Notes under the pieces: generated by a model | Seen by the model: the letters and a program-made list of their open reading frames with translations, nothing else | Told to the model about the DNA's origin: nothing | The model's database searches: none | Origin: Edolisoma coerulescens | Taxonomy: Eukaryota > Chordata > Aves > Passeriformes > Campephagidae | Length of the DNA: 64,000 nucleotides | Assembly: GCA_013397115.1 (NCBI GenBank) | Contig: VWZW01000996.1 | Coordinates: forward strand, 1,999,611 to 2,063,610 | Direction of reading: 5' to 3' | Shown here: piece by piece, positions 36,263 through 47,502 of the stretch | How the letters are laid out: every line of letters starts with the position of its first letter | Position numbering within the stretch: the first letter of the stretch is position 1 | Made by a program: the position numbers and the translations under genes

Positions 36263-38385
36263 CAGAATCAAGTTTACTCAACCCGATCTGGTATTTCAAA
36301 TTATACTGAGCAGATTAAAACTTTACATTTACTTACCATTCTCTTCCTAGTTATTTCCTACTACCTTTCTCTCACTGCCTAGTAAGAGTCAAAAATTAAT
36401 GCTTACTCTTAAAAAACTTATTCCTCCTAACGCAAATCCTTCATAAATTCCTCAGTGATACCATTTTAAAAATGGATTGAGGCAACAGGGGTATGTCCTA
36501 ATATCCAACTATCTAATTATGAGAACTTATGTACATCAATTTTGCCTTCTATTCAGAATTTAACTTCCTTTTCCAGGGAAGACAATAATTGCATTAAAGA
36601 AAAAAAAAAAAAAGAAAGATAAGAAAATCCATCATATCTTCTTCCTATAGTCCACTATTATCCAAGGGGTTCTTTGAACCTCAAGCCTGGCTAAATGAGC
36701 AACTGCCATTTGAGCTTATTGACCAGGAGTACTACCTGTTATCACGCAAAGCAGTAACAGCCAGGAAGGCAGGACATATCCTATGACATTCAGCATTATC
36801 TGAGAGATGTATTTCAAAGTCTTCCACTTTAGTCTCAGGTAATAAGTACCTTCTAATAGGAAGAAGGTCACACATCTAGACTCCAGTCAGAATAACAACT
36901 TTCTGCCCTACCACCTCCATCACACCCTCATGTGGCCATTAAGAGCTTGTTCCCTTCTTAATCCATAAGCCTGAAAAGAGGCATTGATTTCAGAGAGAGC
37001 AGTCTCCCTGCTACCAGCTCTGGATCCTTTCTGGGCAGAGTTTATGGTCAGCAGGATAAATCCTAAGGAGGCTTACGCTGATTTGTGTCTAGCAAGCCTG
37101 GGATCCTCAGGGAGTCTCATCACAAAGCTCCAGTGAGTTGCTACAGGATCAGCTCATGTGCATTTACTGAACAATTTATCACACACACTTTGACAGCGCT
37201 GGCAGCTGTAGAAAGCCCTTCCAGCCCTTCCCTTATAGCAGAGATTCTCTAGCTTCCAAAAAATCCTTGCTCAAGTTTTAGACATAAATCAATGTTTTCT
37301 TGATGACCTTTGCTCCCAGAAAGCAACTACACACTTTAAAATCAGTCCGAGATACAGACTCCCTTTTGTACAGAAAGTGGTCCTGCTATGTCCAAATAGT
37401 TAACTTTGGGCAACAATACTGATTAAAAAGAAAGAAATTTAAGGAGTATGCCCAAGGTTCTTTATGACAGACCCTAATGCATGGACCAGCTTTACCAGAA
37501 CTCTGTCTTGCACTGACAGTTTTCTATGAAAGTGTATGAACTTTCAGAAAATAGTAGAGTCTACTATAGAAGTAATTAGCAAGTTGGAGAAAAAACAAAT
37601 CTGTCTAGAGAGCTCTCAGTTGTACAAAAAAATCCTCCTTTATCATTCTACCATCCTATGATTTTGTAGAGAGACAACATTACAATTTGGTTCATAGCTG
37701 TGATGAAGTTATGCATACAAAGAAAACTTTTTGCACCCCAAAGCCAACTTCCCTGCTTGAGGAAGACATACAAAGAAACTTAATTTTCTGGGTTGTTGTG
37801 GGTTTTTATTATGTTAGACAAAGCAAAGCAAACCAGATCTTAAAAGAGAAGCTCAAATACTGAGACTCAAAGAGTCCTGTGAAAGATAAACCCTTGCCAG
37901 TAACCCCTCTTCCAACTGATTCTGTCTGAACTACATGAACAAGGAAAGCTGATTTTTCACCTAAATTTGCAGAAGGAAGAAAAACTTAACAGATCTGTAT
38001 TAAGGTTCAAATCATACAAAGGACTTATAATTACCATACAGGAGAGAATCATCTTTGGCAATTTGACTTCTGACAACTAGAAAATTGTTTGTGGGTGAAA
38101 TGATGCAAACGAGGTCAGAGAGTGTCATCTACAAATGATGACAATGAAGTAAACTGTAGGAAATAACCTGTTTGCTGCAAGCTGCACGGCATTGTGAGGG
38201 CAACCTGAACACCTTCCAATGACATCATCTGGGAAACAAGGTATTGCTAAAATCCCACAAAACCAAGTTACACTCTATCAGTTGATTCTTGGCTCATAAG
38301 TGCCATTATCAAAGTATTTAATCAAGTGTAACACCAGGTGTACTTACTCAGATTCTCGCCGCTGCTTTTTTTCTCCTGCCCCCAG

Positions 38386-38790
38386 CTATGATCTAAAGGA
38401 TATTATCCAAGAAATTACTATAGCTATTGAGACAGTTGCAAAGGAGAAACAGTTGGATAAGAGTGAAGAACTTCAGCTTTAAATATGAAGAGTGCTGTTG
38501 GAGTTAAATCTAATACAGATGTAGATCTTTCACATGACAGCTTTTCATTGGTTGAGGCAAGAGTCAAAAGACATTTCTAGGAAGCCCGAAAAAATTAGTA
38601 AGGGATTTTTTTCGTGCTGACAGAGGGTAGAAGAGCAGCAGCTAGAATATTCCCAGTGCTTTGGGGAATGCAGCACAAGCAGTAGTGAGATCTCTTCTTT
38701 AATGAGAGCCCATTCCAATGCTAAGTGGGCAGAAGTTGATCTTTACAGCTCCTACTTAAAAGGACCAATAAAACAAACTAGGAATATACC
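38386..38790 (+). other. Candidate antisense terminal exon (unrecognised)
   Basis: A textbook 3' splice site on the plus strand (TACTTAC branch-like motif, long pyrimidine run, CCCCCAG ending at 38385) precedes a frame open for about 32 codons to TAA at 38480-38482. The translation begins SYDLKDIIQEITIAIETVAK and ends in EELQL; it looks like an amphipathic, charged helix. AATAAA follows at 38767-38772. I do not recognise the peptide. It could be the last exon of an antisense transcript inside TBC1D4 intron 1, an old processed fragment, or chance. No matching 5' exon was identified. Confidence 0.25.
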
Positions 38791-41700
38791 CTGTCAACCA
38801 TACATCCTACAATGGAAAATCCCTTTATTTTGGTCACAATTGCCAACTATCATACCATGAAATATTCCAGAAGATGTCATGATTTTTTCCCAAACTAAAG
38901 CTCTAACAGAAGAACAGCATCGCTGCTTCTGATACATAGGCAGACACTACCTGACAGCACATAACTCCCTACCTAGACTTTCTTCCTGAAAATGACAAAG
39001 AGTCAAGGGATCTATCTTGCAGCATTATAAAATACTATTGCTACGTCAGTGATTCAGTCTGGCAGTCTCTCCGAAACCATCAACATAAACAGAAGGGGCC
39101 TTGTGCCTTCAGTAGGCATGCAGACAAAGGTATTGAACACAGTGGTTCCCACTACAAAATGCAAATTAGATGAATGCACCCAGAACAAAAATTGTTTTCA
39201 GATGGCCTGAGACAGGGAAAGTTTATTTTTGTGGGTGGAATATTTATTCTCAGGCATAAGACTCAGGCTAGCAACTTACCCAGATCCTAGTATCTGGAAC
39301 CATAAAAGCAGAGCAATATGTCACCAGCCAGTGGCTATTTTTAAAATCCTTTGAAACCACTAACTAAAAGGAAGCATGCAAACACTCTAGAGGAATAAAT
39401 TACTAACTTATAATAAATGCTTAAAATAATCAAGAGCTCACATTAGAAAACTTCTGTATGTATTGGGTGATAAGTTCTACTATGGATCAATAAAGAAATC
39501 CCTCTCTAACCCCAACTCCAGTACCTTTGAATCTGACTGTACTACCATAGAGACTCAAAATCTTAATGGGAGACTGAGAAATGCTAAGTGTCTCAATGAC
39601 CAGTCAGAAGTCAAAGTACACACCTAACACTGCACAGTTATCAAGCAAATGCCACCTTTGCAGCTAATGAGTGACCACATCACCCCATCCAAGCAGAGCT
39701 CCACAACATGCTCACCTGCTCTCTGCATAGCATCTCCCACGCTGGCTGTGGTGGGAGGGAAGTGCTGTACGCCTGCTGTGTTACCACTCCAAGTAAAACA
39801 CAGCTATGGCAGAGCTACTGTGGAGCTGTCAGCACTTGAGCTCTTTTCCCTGCACCTTTGCTGCAAAGCGGACAGGTCTTAACAACAGCTGGAACACATC
39901 TCCTGCTCTGACCTGCACCTCTAACAGTCCCAGGGCTGGCCTGAAGACCTTCCACACCAGTGCACAGCCTACTGAATGAGAGCTTGGGTTTAGTGGAAAT
40001 GTACTCGAAGGCACACTGAACCAATTAACGAGATATGAATGCCTCATCCTCCTCCACTTCATAAAGCATCAAGGTAACAATGTACCTAAGCCTCAAAGAG
40101 TTTCAAATTATCTTCCATAAATGTAAAGAAATAGATTCTTTTAACCGGAAGCAGGGGAGACATCATCCTGTGCCTTCCTCAGAAATATCTTTGTTTCTCA
40201 AATGATCTTCATCCTTTGAAGTCAGAAGGATCTTCCCCTGGAGTTGAATTAAAACCATTTGTCTTATGAAGTGATGTTACTCTTTCTAAGCATGGTTTGT
40301 GGTAAAAAACAATGTGAAGAGAGGTACAGGAGGGAAGAGAATATTCTGGATTTTAGTTGCTTTAGTTACTCTTACTAGGAAGAAAGAAGATCAAGAAACT
40401 TGATCTGACTACACAGTACAAATGTATCACACATCAAATGTACACTGACAGTTGTTCAGTAAGGAAATTAAAATTCATACTGTCACAATTTGCCAGTCAT
40501 ACATTCCCTACAAGTTACCCTCTGTGGGGCAGCAAGCAGAAAAACCACATCCTTTAAGAATTACATTTTTGCATGTGCAGTGTAACTCAATACACAAAGA
40601 GAGAAAAAGACGGTGCACATCGGTCTGAAACCACTGCTAGCATTTACCAACAAGAATCCCCTTCCAGGTCCAGAGTGTTGCCAACATTCTGGAGTTTTGC
40701 TACACAACTGCAAGAACTGCTTCAGCTCCCACTGTGCAATTTTCCCCAGTAGCAATTGTTAAAGACTGTTTTTCCCGCTGTGTTATGGAACAATGGGAAT
40801 GATTAATGTACCCAAGAGCAATATTTGAGTCGACGATTATTGATATCAAGTGTTGGTGTTTGGCATGAGATGAACTAAGTTCTGTTACATTACAGACAAC
40901 TCTCCTCTGCCAAAACCCTAACCTCATTTTTCTAGAGGAAAAAAAACCCAACAACTCAACATAAGTAAAAAAAATTTTAGGAAGGTTACCCACTTAAAAA
41001 GATATAGCTAGCCCCATTATTTGTTTAGTATTGGCAGTAAAATATATAAAACTAAACCCTGACACATTTGATATGACATTTAGAAAAATTCAGTAGTGTG
41101 AAGGCTTTAGCTTTACCCATAACTTGTCTCTTCTAGTACAGGGCAGTAACAACAGTCCCTACTGTGTTTCAGTCCACTTTCTTTTCAATCAAGGTTGTTT
41201 GTTTGTTTATTCAGCCCTTATGAGCTGGGTGAAAGTACAGCTTTGCTTAGGTACACTTTGGTCACCATCAGCTCTCCCCCTAGGAATTATTGTTCATGAT
41301 CACAAAATTTACTTATCTTAATATTTCAGTATATTCTCCTATTTGTACTGAACATCCTTTTAATCAAAAGGTACAGACACCGCTGGGTTCTTTGAAGCAC
41401 TTCAAAGCTTCCCTTTTTGAAAGCAGCTACAGAAGCACACACGCAGCCACAGCTCACCCCTGTGAGCAGCGGCTTAGGGAGCCTCTTTCATCCAGCATGA
41501 GAAATGTCTTGTGAGGCCAGGCCCTGCACACTCAGCTCTGGTCATGGATAGATAGGTGGGAAAGGGTGGGGGAAGCAGGAAAGAACTAATGTTTTTCTAC
41601 ATAAGTGATATATTGCTATGCGAGTGTTTATTGCATTGATGATAAATGCGAGCACTTGAGTAGTGAAATACTAAACACATGCAGCTTCTAAAAAGTGGAT

Positions 41701-43164
41701 ACAGAGCGAGGTGCACAAGTGCAGAATGTCTTCCAACTAAGGTCTTATGATTTTTGATAAATGAAACAACTTAATTTGGGGCCAAAACCCTTCCATTTTT
41801 ACCATTCTGTAAAATGTAAGCATTACAGTAGCCAAGTTAGATCTAAATCACTTGTTTCTACATGACTGCACACAATTTCACTGGGTTTTAGTGCACAAGT
41901 TTAAAAATGGTGAACATACGGAAGCTTGGCACCCATAAGCACATTGTCTAAGGAACTCCAAGAACTACAAAGGAATGGACATAAAACTTTTTTTAAAAAA
42001 GTTATCTCCCTCCTTAATGGAGATACAATCCTCACAAGTCAGTGGAAAACCACAGTGAATTAATACAGGATTACAAGGACGGAATAAGACTTGGGGTTTT
42101 TTTAAAAAGTTTTATAACTGAGCTCCAAGACCACAGAAATGACATAGAAGAATGCAAAGACACACTGATGCAGATTATTTTTTCTCCCCAGACTATTTCA
42201 ACTCTTCCGGCAATAACAATCCTTCTGTCTCTCTTATCTCCTCTAGAATTGTTCTAATGTGTGTAGCAGAAGCATCTTATCATGATTTTCACTGCTGGAC
42301 CTCTTAAACACTAAGCTTATGAATGGAATACTTCTTTTTACATTTCTTTAAAAAGAAACTGCTGGAAGAGTGAAAAGAGTTCATCATACAGCTGGGTCAA
42401 TGAAACAATGACCTTAGGTTAAAACACACACTCCTTAGGAAGCTGGTGGCTGCAGTTCTGGTGTACCAGATTCTGGATAGCAGTAGCATGCGTCCAGGAA
42501 GTTCGTGTTTGTGCTAATGTTATGTGCACTCTTAACCACCAAAGCAGCATGAACCACCTTTGCTATTGAGTGCAATCAAGTGGAGGAATAAACAGCAGGG
42601 GCAAAACATGTAATTTCTAACTGTAAAAAAGCAAAGGAGACCAAAAACCCCATATATGTTGTAAGAAATAATGCATGTTTTATCTGGTTCTTCCCCCCAT
42701 TCTTATTACTACTCCATTTTCTTAATCCATGTCTGTAGCTCATAACTAATTGCAGTTTACATCATCATTTGCATAACAGATTCTTTAGCTACAGCTTGGT
42801 TTCAATACCTGACCTTGTTATTCCTGCAGAACATTTGAGCCTTACTTACCTACCTGCTTTAATAAGCCAGAGGAATCATAGTATCAAGACAGCACAGCAG
42901 AAAATACCTTAAAAACATCATAAGTACCATTCAGGTTCTACAACTATTAGAGAACAATTTAGTTCTAAAGACCTAAAGATCTTAAATCAGTATTTTGCAT
43001 TTGCTGTAATTTCATAATCAGTGATGCATGCATTCCTTCTTGCAAGCTATGAGAAACGTGCGTCAGAAAACCCAGGATACGAGTGCCTGGCAGAACCACA
43101 GCACATGGCTATGTTTGCTACTGTTGGACAATGACCTATTTTTAAGTCAGATACTAGTATTTGG

Positions 43165-43222
43165 AAAAAAAGAAAAAAACAACAACAAAAAACCCCCAAA
43201 CAAACAAACAAAAAAACCCAAT
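43165..43222 (+). repeat. A/C-rich low-complexity tract
   Basis: An A-rich run with CAA triplets, CCCCC and CAAACAAACAAA steps. It is the most regular of the A/C tracts in the window and drives lysine/asparagine/proline-rich spurious reading frames across it. Confidence 0.85.
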
Positions 43223-44617
43223 AAAACTTTACTCCATACTCACTCAGCAACCATACAGAACAAGAGAATATCAGCACTGTCAGCAACCAAATGCCATAAT
43301 CCATAGTCATACCCAAGCATAGGCTGGGACTCTATAGCTTGACATTTCTTTTCAGTCTGGCATGGAAGTGATTTCATTAGTGATATTAAACTGCAACGCA
43401 AAATTTCACAAATTCTGGCAGAAAAGATTACCACAGGGTTTTTTCATCATGAAACTTTTAATCTGCAGGCAATTTGACAACCCTATTGTGGAAACAATAG
43501 GGAAATACTTCTGGTTCTGCAATTCGGAGTCTAGGTTTTTCTCATTATTAAACACAAAGGCAGTGAAATCCAAGTGTCATATAAGCATTCAATCATTCAT
43601 TAAGAGAAGCATTGGCAAACTCCTTATTTGACACAAATAATAGTCCAAGGAATTTACAGCACTTTTTTTCATATTCCTGCATAATATTGGAAATAAGTTA
43701 CAACCTTATAAATGCATAGATAAATTTTCTTTAGGAATACCTAATTCATTTACCTAAAGATTTAGCATTCTGCTAAAGATAAACAATGATTCACAAACAT
43801 TCTATTTTGCACCAATAAGAAGAACTATTTTTTAATGACTTACTTCATGCGTAAATGGAAAGGAAATGAGCTGTAAAAATGGATGCCAAAACTGCCACAT
43901 TCATCAGAACTAAGAAGATGGTCCAATATCACCCATTTTTTCTCTGCAGGAGCTCCCCCTTCCTAGAGAAACTGCCTCTTCATCAGTTAAGACTACTCCA
44001 TTTACAAAGGTAAGTACACACAGTTGCTGTTAGATGTGACCAGCTTCCCAACAACTAACTCTCCCTACACATCCAGAGCCTTTTCTGGGATCAGTTCAGT
44101 CATTTGCTTCTCATACTACCAGTCTGAGCGGCTACAGCTGCCTGTAAGCTCCTCTTGAGAAATGCAGCAGTCAGTCAAAAAAAGTCTCTTCACACCTGCT
44201 TTCCTTTAAAAAACCCAGATCCTCAGCAGTTTATCAAGTCATTCAGCAGCTTTCTCTTGTTCACCATGGGTAAGTTGCTGGCCAAATATTTTCACTGGCG
44301 CTCTTAAGGCCCTCAAAATAAAATCCCTTGAAAATGCTGTTTGATGCCTTTCAGCCTGCCACTTGCTTTCAGTTTCAGTCCAAAGCCTCATCTCTGCTCA
44401 CCCACACTGTGCATACAAACTCACCCCCAAGTACCCTGTTGGCTTTCACCATCTCACCCCGTTAGCTTGCTCAAACATTAATCCTAGCAGCGCCTGCTTG
44501 CAGGGCAATACAGAAAAACAGTGAGACTGCATCAGATCTGACCCTTTCTCCCTTTATATCTCCAACATTTACATGCAAGTGCTGCTTTCCACCCTCAGCA
44601 CCCCCTACTACTCTTCA

Positions 44618-44827
44618 TGTAAGGAAAAGGTTCTTCACCCAGCAGGTGGTTGGGCACTGGAAGAGGCTCCCCAGGGACGTGGTCACAGCACCAAGCCTGA
44701 CAAGAGTTCAAGAAGTGTTGGGAAAATGCTCTCAGGCACATGGTGTGCTTGTGTGTAGGGCTAGGAGTGGAACTGATGATCCTTGTGGGTCCCTTCCAAT
44801 TCAGGATATTCAGTGATTCCATGATCC
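44618..44827 (+). mobile_element. CR1 LINE 3'-end fragment (~210 bp)
   Basis: AAGGTTCTTCACCCAGCAGG, then TGGGCACTGGAAGAGGCTCC, then GTTCAAGAAGTGTTGGG, then GATGATCCTTGTGGGTCCCT and a tail of GTGATTCCATGATC follow the familiar end of CR1 ORF2 and its 3' tail. The start is truncated, as usual for CR1. The plus orientation is opposite to TBC1D4 and the same as the fragment at 30622. The open frames across it are remnants, not genes. Confidence 0.92.
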
Positions 44828-45178
44828 AGCCGACTCCCAGGACATGATAGAATCACTTCAACACCATGCCATTGTGTCACTCCTGCGACTGCCAACTCCC
44901 ACCTCATGTTTTTAGCTCCCTGAACCATGCAAAGTGCCTACCTACGCTTGGAGGCCCTGTGACCACAAGAGACCCGGATAAAACTCCAAGAAGATGCTGG
45001 TCAGTGTGGACAGAGCCAGTACCCTCTGGAAGGAGCCAGCTGGGCAAGTTCAAACACAAGGCTCCCATCTGTTTGGTGCTGGAGTCAAGAGCCGCTTCCC
45101 AGAGCAGATACCTTCATCAGGATATACATCAATTGAAACAGGAAGCTCTTCAAGGACAAGATGATGTCTTTATTTATG

Positions 45179-45234
45179 CTTGCACAGCTCCCTCTGCAAT
45201 GCAGCGCTGACTCGCAGCTGTTCAGCTGTGCAAG
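45179..45234. repeat. 11-bp perfect inverted repeat
   Basis: CTTGCACAGCT at 45179-45189 and AGCTGTGCAAG at 45224-45234 are exact reverse complements separated by 34 bases. A smaller CTGC/GCAG pair lies in the loop. It could form a hairpin in RNA. Function unknown. Confidence 0.6.
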
Positions 45235-46674
45235 AGACTGCAACTGTTAGTGCTATCAGCTCCATGCTAATTAGATTAAATCTGCCACTCAAAACTGTAC
45301 TTAAAACACTTTAAACATCCTGCAAGGCACAAGCTGTTCATTGATGTCATTATCCTCCAAGAATGTTACAGCTAGTGATGCCTTCATATGCTTCTTGGTA
45401 TCAATATGTTTAACATTTACTGTTTCAGCAGTCTCTTCTCCAAGAATGACTGAACCCCATTGCAACACACTGAATTTAATGGGAGTGGGTTCATAACACA
45501 TCTAATACCTGCTCCAATCTGAACACAGAAATGGTGTTTCGGTAAACAGATGCACCTTGTATGACTGATGGAGGTGTCATTTCAAAATGGTAGTATTTTG
45601 TGAAATACAGTGCACAGGCATAGGATTTTCATGGTTATCTCCCACTACCTCTCAATATGAAATCCCAACTATAATGTGAAGGTACCAGGCGAAGGCTTTT
45701 TGGATAGAAGAGGTTAACAGCCTGATGCATAACTTGGTGCACTAAAGCCTCTGTCTGTGTAATACAGTGAATTTTTTTTCACCCAGCTTCAGCTTTCTTC
45801 TCCCACAACTGAAAGAACATCATAATTAGAATCCACCTTAGCCCCTCAAATGTTTGGGGAATAGGACCCACTGCCCAAAGCAAGCCTCCTTTCCTTTATC
45901 TCCCTCACTTTCATAGATCTCTGAAGCACGAGTTCCCCAGCACTGATGTCTCAGCTTTACCAGACACAGAAACACTATATACACTAGAGATCTCCGTATT
46001 TAAGCAACTTGTAAATGTATAAAGATAAATACGCTATGATTTTTGCACTTTTCCTTTGTTTTTTCCTCATCTCCATTCAAGCTTTTATGCAGTACAAAGT
46101 CCACCCCAAAATAATGGATGTCCCAACAATGTAGCTATTCTGATCAGAGTTTCCTATTGAAGGCTAAACCATTTCAGACTTTTTCTCCAAAGGGATTATT
46201 CCAGATGACATTATAAGTACAACCCACATGGCAACCTGTTCTGAAGAGCCAAACCTGTCATCATCATCCTAAACAGTTTTACCCTCAAGGCAACACCACA
46301 AAATTCTCATAACAGCATACGTAGAAAAAGAAAGGCAAGTAGATGAAAACAAGGAATAGTAAAACTGACTAGAGTACTGACTTAGCTCCAATGCAGCAGC
46401 TACAAATCATCTCCATGTGTTTTAGGACAGGCGCTTTTTTGTAGCTTCAAAAAAATAGCAGAGACAGTTTACTTTCTGGTACTCCAATAACAACCCACCT
46501 TTTATAATCCAACCATTTTTTAGTTACATTGGCAGTCCTGGTAACTCAGCTTAATATTTAAAAATCAAGCACTATTGTTTTGGGGGGAAGCTGTATTTTT
46601 TTTGCTGACAAATAAAATGCAACAGTAAGCTTTTGCCTTCATTTGCACTACACTGTCCTACAGCTGCAAATTTT

Positions 46675-46712
46675 GTCTGGAGTTTAATCAGGAGTCTGGA
46701 GTTTCATCAGGA
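46675..46712 (+). repeat. 19-bp tandem duplication
   Basis: GTCTGGAGTTTAATCAGGA is followed directly by a second copy with one difference (C for A in the TTTAATC part). It is a local slippage or duplication product. Confidence 0.9.
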
Positions 46713-47451
46713 TAACTGAGGGCAGAGCCCACAAGCTGAATGTAGGTAACCTTGCTGGGAGGCAGAACAGGTCCACGGGACACCTGCTCTGAACTAACAT
46801 TTCAGTTAGAAACATGTAAACATTCCTGGTTAATGACAAAACACGCAGGGGCTTTGACTGTGCATGAGGAATAGAGCAGCTGATTTAGGTGTTGATTTTG
46901 TCAGTCACTGGCTCCCAGGGAAAAACCTAGCCAAAGTTTCCATTATCTAAAGTAAATGCTAACCAGCCTTTTCAAATACTCAGCAATGTGAGCTGAAGCC
47001 CTTAGTTAATTTAAATTACATTGATTTTTTTTTTGCACCTGCCTGTCAAGACCTGTCTGATACAAGCTTTTCAACTTGCAGTGAAATAAAGCACTGCTGT
47101 AGCTACAACAAAAAATAAGACTATAGACCTGTTGTAAGATGATGTCCCATTCAGAACACTATGCTTGGATGGAAGACACTTAACCATTTAGCAGTTTAAA
47201 AAAAAGTAAGTCAGGGAACGACAGCATCTCGTGTAAATAGAGGTCTGGATTTCTCTTTATCAGTAGCTTTCTTGTGGAAAGCCACAGCAAGTCATCCAAT
47301 GGATACCCAGACCTAGATATGAACAGCCCTTCAACTCTTTTCCCTTTAGCTGCTCCCAAGCTGTTTCTAGCAGTTCCTGGTGCTGTTTGCCCAGCTCTTC
47401 TGCAAGACATGCTTCCATCCCCCTAAGAAACATTCAGGTTTATTTTAAAAG

Positions 47452-47502
47452 AAAAGCATTATAACAGACATTTTTTTTAAAAAAAGCATTGTAACAGAAA
47501 TT
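47452..47502 (+). repeat. Spaced direct repeat, period about 30
   Basis: AAAAGCATTATAACAGACAT and AAAAGCATTGTAACAGAAAT recur about 30 bases apart, separated by a T/A run. This looks like a local duplication. Confidence 0.8.

Larger units (their letters stand above)
30699..44617 (-). other. TBC1D4: TBC1D4 intron 1, part C
   Basis: This is 13.9 kb between two CR1 fragments. It contains a single N at 32700 after a T-rich tract, a sense-strand open stretch at 33401-33694, a possible LTR remnant at 36216-36262, an A-rich tract at about 36597-36627, a plus-strand exon-like stretch at 38386-38790, and an A/C-rich tract at about 43165-43222. Nothing else is recognised. Confidence 0.8.

Noticed and set aside
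37655..37672. Possible degenerate CR1 tail (CATTCTACCATCCTATGATT)
   Set aside because: Only the terminal motif resembles CR1; nothing upstream continues the match.
44866..45210. 114-codon plus-strand frame next to CR1
   Set aside because: No recognisable domain or splice/poly-A context. It starts just after the CR1 tail and looks like a chance frame in a GC-richer patch.
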